Assembly (NCBI GenBank): GCA_035310125.1
Contig: DATGEP010000179.1
Location: 1 to 30,803, forward strand
Reading direction: 5' to 3'
From: DATGEP01 sp035310125
Lineage (GTDB): Bacteria > Chloroflexota > Ktedonobacteria > Ktedonobacterales > JADMIN01
DNA length: 30,803 bases
The translations under genes and the position numbers were made by a program. Shown piece after piece: positions 15,745-23,416 of the stretch. The stretch's first letter is position 1; each line of letters opens with the position of its first letter. The notes below the pieces were generated by a model that ran no database searches, was not told where the DNA came from, and saw nothing but the letters and a program-made list of their open reading frames with translations.

Positions 15745-15788
15745 CCTGTCTCATGGAGCTTCCACCTCCACGCCAACAGGCTTTATCC
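15745..15788 (+). terminator. Weak hairpin after peptide gene 2
   Basis: Nested inverted repeats CCTGT/ACAGG (15745-15749, 15776-15780) and TGGAG/CTCCA (15754-15758, 15766-15770) are followed by CTTTATCC. As a leaky terminator or mRNA stabiliser it would raise peptide expression over that of the downstream enzyme, a common arrangement in peptide operons. Weak evidence. Confidence 0.3.
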
Positions 15789-15959
15789 TCGAGGCCCGGT
15801 GACGTGGCGTGAGGAAAACCCTCTCGATGACGCCAAGGTCAGGTATGCACGGCCAGGTCAATCAATGGTATCTGATCGCGGCGTCATCACCTTATCCGCT
15901 GCCAGCTAGCTCGGCTACCAGGAGCTACGGCTTCAATCAACGATCAAGGAGTGTTTCGC

Positions 15960-17141
15960 ATGGCGTTCATTCGCCCCTGCCTCAAGCGCCACCTGCATGC
16001 CGTCACGCCTCTCGATCCTGCCGGCGTGCCGCGCCCACAGGGAACAGATATCGCATTTCACTATGGACACGAGCGTGGCATCGCGCTTGAGGACGTGGAC
16101 GAGGCGCAGCTTCTGTTGATCTCACTGCTGGATGGCCAGTACACATTCGACGAGATTATGGCTCGACTCCAGGCGCATGATGCCGGCATTACGGCTGGAG
16201 ATATATCCCAGCAGCTCGATCAGCTGGCGGAGCTGAGCTTGATCGAAGATGCGGGCGTGACGCCGCCGGATGCCCTGACCGAGACGGACCTGGAGCGCTA
16301 CGCGGGTCAGATTCGCTTCTTCTCCATCCTCGACACCAGCGGCAAGCAACGGTTTGAGATGCAGGCGCGGCTCAAACGGGCACGGGTGACGGTGCTGGGT
16401 CTGGGCGGACTGGGCAGCAATGTCGTGATGGGACTTGCCGCCGCCGGAGTTGGCTTTATTCGGGGCGTTGACGGTGATAGCGTCGAGATGAGTAATCTCA
16501 ACCGTCAGGTACTCTACGATGTTGGTGACTTCGGTACATCGAAGGCGCTGGCGGCCGCTGAGCAGGTACGGCGTTTCAATCCCAGCATCGTCTTCGAGCC
16601 GCTTCACGAGTTTCTTGAAAGCCCCGAGCGCATCGCGGAGGTCATCAAGGATACCGATGTTGTCGCGCTCTGCGCCGACGCTCCACGTTCGATATTCGTG
16701 TGGGTAAATAGCGCCGCCCTCGCGACGGGCGTTCCCTTCATCTCCGGCGGGTATCGTGGCACCGCCGCGGAGGTTGGACCTTTCGTCGTGCCATTTACTA
16801 CATCCTGTCTCGGCTGCAACATGCCGCTGCAGCCGGAAGCGCCACCCGTGCCGCTGGCCTGGGTGAACGAGGCTTTCTGGCTGCGTCATCCCACGTCTTA
16901 CATCACCACAGCGGCAGCGGCGAGCCTGACGTGCGGCGAGATCATCAAATATCTCACTGGTTTCGCGACGCCCGTTACCTACAACTCTATGTACACCCTT
17001 GACATTGAGCACCTGACGCTGACGAGTGTGCCACGGGCGCGTGATCCTCACTGTGCTGTCTGCGGCGGCGGGACGCGAACGGCTGCGGCACGATCCGCAG
17101 CGCCCGTATCCGCTGCTGTCGCGCTGCCGGAGAACTCCTGA
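15960..17141 (+). CDS. E1/ThiF-like adenylating enzyme with N-terminal RRE-like domain
   Basis: A 393-residue protein. Residues about 20-105 look like a PqqD/RRE-type winged helix (DEAQLLLISLLDGQYTFDEI and following), the domain that binds leader peptides in RiPP enzymes. From residue about 140 it is an E1-like ThiF/MoeB/MccB domain: nucleotide loop GLGGLGS (147-153), then DGDSVEMSNLNRQ, a conserved Lys in TSKALAA and the Asp in CADAP (Asp240). Two CxxC pairs, Cys283/Cys286 and Cys365/Cys368, give the structural zinc site. These residues are intact, so it should adenylate a peptide carboxylate, unlike degenerate TOMM C-proteins. No YcaO, ThiS or MoaD partner is in the window. ATG 15960 has AGGAG 8 nt upstream. 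The most likely substrates are the two 25-mers just upstream. Confidence 0.88.
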   Translation: MAFIRPCLKRHLHAVTPLDPAGVPRPQGTDIAFHYGHERGIALEDVDEAQLLLISLLDGQYTFDEIMARLQAHDAGITAGDISQQLDQLAELSLIEDAGVTPPDALTETDLERYAGQIRFFSILDTSGKQRFEMQARLKRARVTVLGLGGLGSNVVMGLAAAGVGFIRGVDGDSVEMSNLNRQVLYDVGDFGTSKALAAAEQVRRFNPSIVFEPLHEFLESPERIAEVIKDTDVVALCADAPRSIFVWVNSAALATGVPFISGGYRGTAAEVGPFVVPFTTSCLGCNMPLQPEAPPVPLAWVNEAFWLRHPTSYITTAAAASLTCGEIIKYLTGFATPVTYNSMYTLDIEHLTLTSVPRARDPHCAVCGGGTRTAAARSAAPVSAAVALPENS

Positions 17142-17190
17142 CATCGGTGGCGCGACTGCTCGCATACGTAGAGGAACGTGAGGTCCGCAC

Positions 17191-18483
17191 ATGGCTGAGG
17201 CGACACTTCGCATTCGCGACGAGTCCACCGTCCACTTCCGTCCGCTCACGTTCCTTCCACCAGGGCATGGCCGCGAGGAGTGGATCGTCGGCCATGAGCC
17301 AAGCGATACCGCCATCTCACTACCGGAGGTGGGAATCGTCGCTATTCAGCATCTACTGTCGGGCGCCACGGTCGCGCATGCTCGCGCGGCGACGAGCCAA
17401 AAGTGCGACGAGGATATAGATGTCGCGGATCTTGTCGAGGGGCTCGCGGGGCTTGGGTTTGTCGAAGCGCTCGATGGGCGCCGCATGCCGGAGACCGCCA
17501 GCATCGGCCAGCGCTGGCTGGCGCGCGTTCCTCCCGCCGCGGTCGCGTGGATCTACTCATCTCCGCTGCTGATCTTCTACGCCGTCCTGGCCATTTCCGG
17601 CCCGATTCTGCTGTTGCTCGATTCGGCTATTCGACCGCAGGCGCACGCTCTGTTGTGGAGCGCATCCTATTCCGTAGATACCATCACACTGTTGGTGCTG
17701 GCGCCTCTGCTCCTCCTGAAGCATGAGCTGGGACACCTGCTTGCCGGGCGCGGAAAGGGGCTGCAAGCGGAGCTTACTTTTGGGCACCGGCTCGTCTATC
17801 TGGTCGTGGTCAGCCGGATTGCCGCCGTCTGGACGTTGCGTCGCCGGGAGCGCCTGCTGATCTACAGCGCCGGCATGTTGAATGATCTCGTCTTCGCTGG
17901 CGTGGGATCGCTGCTGTTGTTCGCGGCGCAGGAGCATCTCGTGGCGCTGGCGGCGCCACTCAAAGGATTGGTCGCCCTCCTCGTCCTCTCCGAATATCTT
18001 GGGGTTGCCTGGGAGTTTCAAGTCTTCCTCAAGACGGATGTGTATCACATCCTGGCGGATCTCACGGGACGACACGATCTTCCCGAACAGGCGCGCGCGC
18101 TGGTGATTGGATTCTACCGTCGCATCCTATCCGCTATTCGCCGCCGAAACATACCGGGCGCGCGCGGAGAGACCATCGCGGAGCGCGCGGACTGGCTTAC
18201 CGTGGGCTACACGCTGCTCGCCGTAATTGCCATCGGCGGCACGCTCGTTTGGTTCGTCGTGTATCTCATCCCCGCGACCGTTCTGGCGATTGGCGGTGAA
18301 ACGGCGCAGGTGGTCGTGGGTCTACGAGACGGCCAGTGGCTGGCCGCACTTGACGGCGCGATGGCGCTTGCCGGGCAAAGCATCGTCTTTGTATTGCTGG
18401 CGTGGTCGTGGCTGCGCGAGCATCGGGCACGGCGCCGCCGAGTCGCGCAGCTCGCGGAATTCGAGATTCAAGTGGCCAGATAA
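17191..18483 (+). CDS. M50-type membrane metalloprotease with N-terminal PqqD-like region
   Basis: A 430-residue integral membrane protein. Residues 1 to about 110 are soluble and resemble a PqqD/RRE-like module (EVGIVAIQHLLSGATVAHAR, then DVADLVEGLAGLGFVEAL). Membrane helices follow at about residues 125-150 and 155-175, the latter running into HELGH (His178, Glu179, His182), the zinc-binding and catalytic motif of site-2-protease-like M50 peptidases. A further Asp283 in FLKTDVYHILADLTGRHDL is the probable third zinc ligand, and more helices follow. M50 proteins cleave substrates in or at the membrane, and some mature peptide pheromones or bacteriocins. GAGG lies 7 nt before the ATG; the gene starts 49 bp after the E1-like gene and so is in the same operon. 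It probably processes or exports the modified peptide, or gives immunity. Confidence 0.88.
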   Translation: MAEATLRIRDESTVHFRPLTFLPPGHGREEWIVGHEPSDTAISLPEVGIVAIQHLLSGATVAHARAATSQKCDEDIDVADLVEGLAGLGFVEALDGRRMPETASIGQRWLARVPPAAVAWIYSSPLLIFYAVLAISGPILLLLDSAIRPQAHALLWSASYSVDTITLLVLAPLLLLKHELGHLLAGRGKGLQAELTFGHRLVYLVVVSRIAAVWTLRRRERLLIYSAGMLNDLVFAGVGSLLLFAAQEHLVALAAPLKGLVALLVLSEYLGVAWEFQVFLKTDVYHILADLTGRHDLPEQARALVIGFYRRILSAIRRRNIPGARGETIAERADWLTVGYTLLAVIAIGGTLVWFVVYLIPATVLAIGGETAQVVVGLRDGQWLAALDGAMALAGQSIVFVLLAWSWLREHRARRRRVAQLAEFEIQVAR

Positions 18484-18509
18484 CACGTTTCCCGGGCCGG
18501 GAGACGGAG

Positions 18510-20213
18510 CTAAAAGCGTTTCTGGGTGACGGCGCGGCGTTGTGGTTGTGTGGGTGCCGGCGGCGGCGGAGCGGGTGGCGCCGGCGCGGTATGTTTCGCG
18601 TCGTGCCAGGCGGAATAGCCGCCATCGTAACTGTGAACCTCGCTCTCGGCAACCTCCACGATGCGGTCGGCGATGCGGTCTAGGAAGTAACGGTCGTGCG
18701 AGACGACAATCACCGTGCCGTCGTAGGTTTCTAGGGCGGCTTCGAGCACTTCGGCGGAGTCAATGTCGAGGTGGTTGGTCGGCTCATCCAGAATCAAACA
18801 GTTGGCGCCGCCCAGCGTGAGCAGCAGGAGTTGGAGCCGGCTGCGCTCACCACCACTGAGCATCCGGACGGGCAGGCGTACCTGATCGTAGGCAAAGAGG
18901 AAGCGCCCCAACAGCGCGACGGCTTGCTCCTCGTAGGAGGGCTTCGCGGCGCGCACGAGGTCTATTGGCGTGGCGTCGAGCGGGAGCGTTTCGTTGCCCT
19001 GGGCGAAGTAGCCGAGAGAGATGGATGGTCCGATCCAGCGCTCGCCTTCGCTGGGATCCAGGTCGCCAGTGAGCAGCTTCGCGAGAACGCTTTTACCAGC
19101 GCCGTTGGCACCGACGAGGCCGACGCGCTCGCCACGTGGAATGGTGAGGTTGACATCCAGCAAGACGAGGTTATCGTCGAATGCTTTGCTGACGTGGCGA
19201 AGCTCAAGGACGCGCTGGCCGCCGCGCTGGGCGCCACGAAGCTGCAATGCCATGCGACGGCGCTGGAGGACGGGGCGCTCGATTTTGTCCATGGCGTCTA
19301 TCTGGCGCTGCTTGTTGCGCGCCTGCTTGATGTGATGCTCGTTGACGACGATGCTGGCCCAGAGCTTGAAGCGGGCGATGGCTTCTTCGAGTCGGGCGAT
19401 CTCCTTTTGCTGGGCGGTGTAGAGCATCTGCTGGCGCTGGAGCTTGAGCTGCCGCGCGAGGGTGTAGGCTGAGTAATTGCCAGGCCAGAGCGTGATCGTG
19501 CCGTTCTCAAGCTCGGCGATGTCGCTGACGGTTTCGTCGAGCAGGTAGCGATCATGGGAGATGATGACGACCGCACCATCGAAATTGCGGATGAGGGATT
19601 CCAGCTCTTCGCGGTGCGGTAGATCGAGGTGGGTCTCTGGCTCGTCCAGCAGGAGGACGTCCGGGCGTTGAGCGAGGCAGACGGCGAGGCCGACGAGCTT
19701 GCGCTGGCCGCCGCTGAGCGCGTGGGTAGGGACGGTGATGGTGGCATTGTCCAGGCCGAGCGCGCGCAGGCGGGCACGCGCCTCGCCTTCGAAGCCAGGT
19801 CCGCCCAGCTCCTCAAAGCGATGGAGCAGGCGCTCTTGCCGGGCGAGCACCTGTTCGATGCGGTGCAGATTGGTAGTGGTCTCGGGGCGGGCAAGCTCGG
19901 TTTCGCAGGCGGCGAGGTCGCGCTCGATCTCCTGGAGATCGGGACGGGCGGCGAGGACAGTGACAACCGCGGTGCGGTCGTCGCCAGGGAGGTGCTGCGG
20001 CAGCGATGCGACCCGCAAGCCGCGGCGGCGAGTGAGGTCGCCACTGTCTGGTGTCTCGTCGCTGGTGAGCAGGCGCAACACAGTGGATTTGCCGGCGCCG
20101 TTGGGTCCAACGAGGCCGATGCGGGCGTCGTCAGGCACGGTGAAGTCGAGGTCGTGTAGAATACGACGGCCGCCAAAGGATTTGCTGATGCCACGCAGGC
20201 TAAGCGCAATCAT
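18510..20213 (-). CDS. ABC-F family ATP-binding protein
   Basis: A 567-residue soluble protein with two fused ABC ATPase domains and no membrane segment. Domain 1 has GPNGAGKSTVLRLL, LSGGQRKLVGLA and VLLLDEPETHLDLPHRE; domain 2 has GANGAGKSVLAKLL, LSGGERSRLQLLLL and LILDEPTNHLDIDSAE. Between them lies the charged, Arg/Gln/Lys-rich interdomain linker (about residues 235-320) that reaches into the ribosome. ABC-F proteins either tune translation (EttA/Uup-like) or protect ribosomes from antibiotics (ARE type). The attenuator upstream favours an antibiotic-responsive role. ATG 20213 has AGGAGG 8 nt upstream; the open frame continues further 5' but is leader. The C-terminus is Pro-rich (APPAPPPPAP). 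It converges with the M50 gene, 26 bp apart. Confidence 0.92.
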   Translation of the reverse strand: MIALSLRGISKSFGGRRILHDLDFTVPDDARIGLVGPNGAGKSTVLRLLTSDETPDSGDLTRRRGLRVASLPQHLPGDDRTAVVTVLAARPDLQEIERDLAACETELARPETTTNLHRIEQVLARQERLLHRFEELGGPGFEGEARARLRALGLDNATITVPTHALSGGQRKLVGLAVCLAQRPDVLLLDEPETHLDLPHREELESLIRNFDGAVVIISHDRYLLDETVSDIAELENGTITLWPGNYSAYTLARQLKLQRQQMLYTAQQKEIARLEEAIARFKLWASIVVNEHHIKQARNKQRQIDAMDKIERPVLQRRRMALQLRGAQRGGQRVLELRHVSKAFDDNLVLLDVNLTIPRGERVGLVGANGAGKSVLAKLLTGDLDPSEGERWIGPSISLGYFAQGNETLPLDATPIDLVRAAKPSYEEQAVALLGRFLFAYDQVRLPVRMLSGGERSRLQLLLLTLGGANCLILDEPTNHLDIDSAEVLEAALETYDGTVIVVSHDRYFLDRIADRIVEVAESEVHSYDGGYSAWHDAKHTAPAPPAPPPPAPTQPQRRAVTQKRF

Positions 20214-20280
20214 AGGTGGTTCCTCCTGAAAGAGCCGGGAAAACGCATGCAGGGCCTGGCGGGCGACAGGTGTTTTGAGC

Positions 20281-20318
20281 AAGAAGAAAGCCGTGGACCC
20301 TGCACTGGCCCACGGCTT
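20281..20318 (-). terminator. Intrinsic terminator/attenuator in the ABC-F leader
   Basis: On the - strand AAGCCGTGG (20318-20310), a 13-nt loop and CCACGGCTT (20296-20288) form a perfect 9-bp stem followed by TTCTTCTT. It sits about 70 nt upstream of the ABC-F start codon. The loop segment TGCAGGG can pair instead with CCCTGCA at 20254-20248, giving an alternative antiterminator fold. This is the layout of ribosome-dependent attenuation seen at antibiotic-resistance ABC-F genes. Confidence 0.75.
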
Positions 20319-20343
20319 GAGTTGATCACGCGCTCCGCTGGAT

Positions 20344-20466
20344 CTATGCGGGCGGAACGCGGAGAATGGCAAGCGAGCTGCAAATGGGCGCAGTACGACA
20401 AGGATGCACGGCAAAAACGCTGCCCTTGATGGAACCGTTGCTGTACTGGTAGCCCGCTGGATGCAT
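20344..20466 (-). CDS. Putative leader peptide of the ABC-F gene (40 aa)
   Basis: A 40-codon open frame on the - strand that starts at ATG 20466 with GGAG 10 nt upstream and ends at TAG 20344, 26 nt before the attenuator stem. The peptide begins MHPAGYQYSNGS and ends CSSLAILRVPPA. In leader-controlled ABC-F and erm genes, drug-stalled ribosomes on such a peptide prevent terminator formation. Translation of this frame is inferred from position and the ribosome-binding site. Confidence 0.5.
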   Translation of the reverse strand: MHPAGYQYSNGSIKGSVFAVHPCRTAPICSSLAILRVPPA

Positions 20467-20507
20467 GATGTGCTTGCTCCAAATGCTGGAATACTGGCGT
20501 TGGGGAA

Positions 20508-20537
20508 AGGGTATCACGTGGCGGACGGTGCTGTCAA
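20508..20537 (-). promoter_or_regulatory. Possible promoter of the ABC-F leader transcript
   Basis: On the - strand TTGACA (20532-20537) is followed after 18 bp by TACCCT (20508-20513), which carries an upstream TGA giving an extended -10. Transcription from here would yield a leader of about 290 nt containing the 40-codon frame and the attenuator. Confidence 0.5.
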
Positions 20538-20594
20538 CGTGGGCGAGAATAACAACAGCTTGTGCTGTTACTACGGGACCGCGTCACTCAGTTA

Positions 20595-20744
20595 CTACCA
20601 CCATCTGCCACCGCCGCCATACCCGCCGTCGTACCCTCGCCCTTGTCGCCACCGGCGTTGTCCACCGACGATCCGCCACAGGAGCCAAATCACCCCGAGG
20701 CGTCGTGCGCGCCGCCATACTCGTGATCTATGGTGTCTCCACAT
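20595..20744 (-). CDS. Doubtful small Arg/Trp/Gly-rich peptide (49 aa)
   Basis: An ATG at 20744 opens a 49-codon frame that begins MWRHHRSRVWRRARRLGVIW and ends GYGGGGRWW before TAG. It combines a short hydrophobic segment with a basic and Gly-rich tail. AAAGGA lies about 14 nt upstream, too far for an ideal ribosome-binding site. It could be a real small protein or chance; I have no homologue in mind. Confidence 0.2.
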   Translation of the reverse strand: MWRHHRSRVWRRARRLGVIWLLWRIVGGQRRWRQGRGYDGGYGGGGRWW

Positions 20745-20892
20745 GCGCGCGGCCCATCCTTTCTATCTATCGTGCCTTCTGTGTGAAGATACGGATGTGG
20801 CAGGTATCGTGTTGCGCCATGCCATGTAGCATGGAGACGGCGGAAAGAATGCGCTACCGCGTTCACCGATTTCTCAATGCCATTGAGAGCGG

Positions 20893-22422
20893 CTACTGCA
20901 TTGCCTGGATGGGAATACAGCCGACGGAGAGGCGCACGAAATCATCGGAGTAGCCGAAGCCACCGCCGGGAACGCCAGCGATACCGGTCTTGCCGAAGAG
21001 CGTGAAGACATCTTCGCCGGGCTTGAGCTGGCTCCAGTTGTAGACGGTGCCGCCATCGTCCAGATTGACGCGTGCGAAGAGGTCGTACTGCTCGTTGAGG
21101 CGCTGAAGCTGGCGGACGAGTCGGGCGCGACGATGGGTGTAGAGCGCGCGCATACGCGCGTCTATTGTGGGCCGCTCATCGAAGAGCTGAATGTAGGCCA
21201 TGTAGCGGAGCTGCCATTCAGCAGGCAGGGAAGCGACGGTGTTGGTCCAGCCAGGGCCACAGAGCGCGGCAAGCTCAGGACTGCCGAAGCCGACCCAGCC
21301 GCAGCGGTCGCCGGTGAGGCTGTGTGTCTTGGAGAAGCTGTTGACGAAGACGGTGCGCTCGAAGACACCGGGGCGATTGAAGGCCGCCATGCGGGCGCGA
21401 TCCTCTGCGGGGTCGCCAGTACCAATGTAGGCGAGGTCGGTGACGAGAAGGACATCACGATCGGAAGCCAGGAGCGTATCGAAGAGGGCGGTAAGCTCGG
21501 CTGGCGAGTAGGTGAAAGCGGTAGGGTTGTTGCTGACGGTGAGGTAGAGCGCGCGGATATCGCTGGCCTCATCCAGGGCTGTCTGGAGCATGGCGGGCGT
21601 GATTTTGAAGTGGTCTTCAGGCCGCGTATAGAGACGATGAATCCGCAGCCCGAGGGAGTGTGCCTGCCACTCTGGGACATTGAAGCTTGGCGCGGGAAAC
21701 ATGACAGCGGTATGCTCGATACCATTCTGCCGCTGGATGACAGAGAGGCCGCGAAAGAACTTGTCGAGGCCATCGAGGGCGCCGAGGCTGAGATGGATCT
21801 GTGCGGGCGGAATCGTGTAGCCCCACTGGCGCTCGAAGCGCGCGGAAAGCATCTCGCGCAGGATGGGATTGCCGGTACCGGATAAGTCGTACATGCGCAG
21901 GTCGAAACCGCGCGCGAGGAGCTGGCGCTCGAAGTCGAGCATGCGCCGATGCAGCCAGCGGTAGGTGTCTCCCGTCGAGGTCCGCCCGCCGATGACTTCT
22001 CCAGGAAGTGCAAGCCCCATATCATCGGCGAGTGAGACATATTCGGGTCCATCGTCATCGGGACTCACACGGCGCAGATCCACATCACCAATGGTGCGGT
22101 TGACGACTTCGCTGGCGATCAGGGCGGCGGGAATGTCGCGGGCCCGCAGGTCGGATTCGAGTGTCTTGACCATGTTTGCCATGACACGAATAGGAGCGGC
22201 GCCGGCTTTGACGGCCGGACGCGCACGCGCGCTAGCTTCGTCACGCATGCGGGCGATGGTAGCGCGGGCAGCGGTGAGATCGGTGGTGGAAGATATCGAG
22301 ATCGGTGCTTTCGCTGGGCGAGTCTTTGGCGAGGTACGGGGCCTGGTGGCTGGCTTGCGCACAACAGTGGCATCGGTGGCATCGGTGCCGGTACGCGGAA
22401 ATGCGGCTTCACTCGTCGCCAT
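20893..22422 (-). CDS. Class I/II PLP-dependent aminotransferase
   Basis: A 509-residue protein. The first 70 or so residues are Ala/Thr/Pro/Arg-rich and probably disordered. The body is a fold-type I aminotransferase: substrate-binding GDTYRWLHRR, GTGNPILREMLSARF, the cofactor region SLGALDGLDKFFRGL, then SNNPTAFTYSPAEL (the Asn-Pro motif), TDLAYIGTGD (Asp contacting the pyridine nitrogen, Tyr contacting the ring) and NSFSKTHSLTGDRCGWVG containing the Schiff-base Lys. The C-terminus ends VRLSVGCIP. The amino donor and acceptor cannot be predicted. AAAGGAG lies 10 nt before ATG 22422; the upstream in-frame part lacks a ribosome-binding site. It stands alone, divergent from a lipocalin-like gene. 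Confidence 0.88.
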   Translation of the reverse strand: MATSEAAFPRTGTDATDATVVRKPATRPRTSPKTRPAKAPISISSTTDLTAARATIARMRDEASARARPAVKAGAAPIRVMANMVKTLESDLRARDIPAALIASEVVNRTIGDVDLRRVSPDDDGPEYVSLADDMGLALPGEVIGGRTSTGDTYRWLHRRMLDFERQLLARGFDLRMYDLSGTGNPILREMLSARFERQWGYTIPPAQIHLSLGALDGLDKFFRGLSVIQRQNGIEHTAVMFPAPSFNVPEWQAHSLGLRIHRLYTRPEDHFKITPAMLQTALDEASDIRALYLTVSNNPTAFTYSPAELTALFDTLLASDRDVLLVTDLAYIGTGDPAEDRARMAAFNRPGVFERTVFVNSFSKTHSLTGDRCGWVGFGSPELAALCGPGWTNTVASLPAEWQLRYMAYIQLFDERPTIDARMRALYTHRRARLVRQLQRLNEQYDLFARVNLDDGGTVYNWSQLKPGEDVFTLFGKTGIAGVPGGGFGYSDDFVRLSVGCIPIQAMQ

Positions 22423-22760
22423 GGATAGAAGACTCCTTTGTGCGGCGCCTACCCAAGCACTCCACTGACGTGGCATGCGGAAAGCGCTGACGGGAACGGC
22501 GTCGTTGCCGGCACTCCCAAGAGGCAGCATAGCACAGGCTGTTGGGCAGCGCAAAGTGGCAACCTACGAGATGCGCGGAGGAGATGTCTGGCGTCCTCAC
22601 CGCGTGGGATAGTGAGCGTGCCGGCCAGCGAGAGCCACTTCGCACACGCGATGAATAGCCGCTCGATGCTGAGTCCGTTGCGGGCAATCGCATAGTGGCG
22701 ACACACGTATCCGATGCACTATAAAGTACTTACCAACGCTGCGAAAGAGAGGCTGGCACT
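22423..22760. other. Divergent intergenic region
   Basis: About 340 bp between the aminotransferase and lipocalin-like genes. TATAAA at 22720-22725 is a good -10 candidate for the lipocalin-like gene, with a poor -35 (TGGCGA) 18 bp upstream. No gene is seen. Confidence 0.4.
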
Positions 22761-23192
22761 ATGGCAGATGTGCGGTTCAGCGGCACCTGGCGGCTGGTGT
22801 CGTTCGAGAGTCGGGCGGAGGATGGAACGGTGAGCTATCCGTTCGGGCCGGACGCGCGGGGATATATCATCTATGGTGCGGATGGCTACATGGCCGTGGT
22901 GCTCCAGCCGGCTGAGCGACGGCAATTCGCGAAGAACGACTATCAAGGTGGCACACTGGAGGAGCGGGCGGCGGCGGGCGAGCACTTTATCTCATACGCC
23001 GGGAGGTTCGAAGTGGTGCCGGGCGATACGGTGGTGCATCACGTCGAAGTGAGCTTCTTTCCAAATTGGATTGGCACAGCGCAGCAACGCCTCTTCCATT
23101 TCCAAGGGAACCAGCTCATGCTCTCCACACGTCCGATGCAGGTTGCTGGCAGGATAGTCACATCACAACTGATCTGGGAGCGCGTGGGGTAA
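22761..23192 (+). CDS. Lipocalin-like domain protein
   Basis: A 143-residue protein without a signal peptide. It opens with FSGTWRLVSFESRAEDGTVSYPFG, the G-x-W motif of the lipocalin-like (Lipocalin_5) family, followed by GYIIYGADGYMAVVL, the central segment with ISYAGRFEVV and VVHHVEVSFFPNWIG, and the closing strand GNQLMLSTRP. These small beta-barrels occur in many soil bacteria; functions are mostly unknown and some are linked to secondary metabolism or small-molecule binding. AAGAGAGG lies 8 nt before the ATG. It is probably monocistronic: the next gene starts 220 bp downstream after a hairpin. Confidence 0.88.
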   Translation: MADVRFSGTWRLVSFESRAEDGTVSYPFGPDARGYIIYGADGYMAVVLQPAERRQFAKNDYQGGTLEERAAAGEHFISYAGRFEVVPGDTVVHHVEVSFFPNWIGTAQQRLFHFQGNQLMLSTRPMQVAGRIVTSQLIWERVG

Positions 23193-23279
23193 GATGGGAT
23201 CGAGGGCGGCTTAGGTCAGTCGGATGCGGATATAATTACCGATGTCGGTGGAAAGCGCTCAACCAAGTGACCTGGTGGG

Positions 23280-23297
23280 GCCGGCATTCCTGCCGGC
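23280..23297. repeat. Perfect GC-rich hairpin between genes
   Basis: GCCGGCA-TTCC-TGCCGGC is a perfect 7-bp stem with a 4-nt loop, lying between the lipocalin-like and biotin carboxylase genes. It has no T-run after it, so it looks more like a REP-type palindrome than a terminator. Confidence 0.5.
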
Positions 23298-23416
23298 AGC
23301 CCGCGTGAACAAGAACGTCCGGACCACCTGTTAGTAATCAATGCCAACATCAGTAAGAGGGCCATACCGCCGCGCCGTTGCCTGTTAATTGGCGCGTCGT
23401 TCTCAAGAGGACAATG

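Larger units (their letters stand above)
20467..20892. other. Region between aminotransferase and ABC-F leader
   Basis: About 430 bp. It contains the ABC-F promoter candidate and an AACAGC-ACAA-GCTGTT hairpin with GTTATT after it on the - strand (about 20553-20575), a possible terminator for the aminotransferase transcript. A 49-codon - strand frame at 20595-20744 is noted separately. Long + strand frames here have no family resemblance. Confidence 0.45.

Noticed and set aside
15799..15909. 36-codon GTG frame (VTWREENPLDDAKVRYARPG...) between peptide gene 2 and the E1-like gene
   Set aside because: It has only a weak GAGG before GTG, no leader shared with the two 25-mers and no family match. 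A third peptide cannot be excluded, but the evidence is too thin to annotate.
20214..20414. 67-residue N-terminal extension of the ABC-F protein
   Set aside because: It would start at TTG and translate through the attenuator hairpin; ABC-F proteins start at the MIALSLRGISKSFG-like segment, which has an AGGAGG site.
20465..20953. 162-codon + strand frame after the ABC-F leader
   Set aside because: No ribosome-binding site or domain; it overlaps the 3' end of the aminotransferase gene on the other strand.
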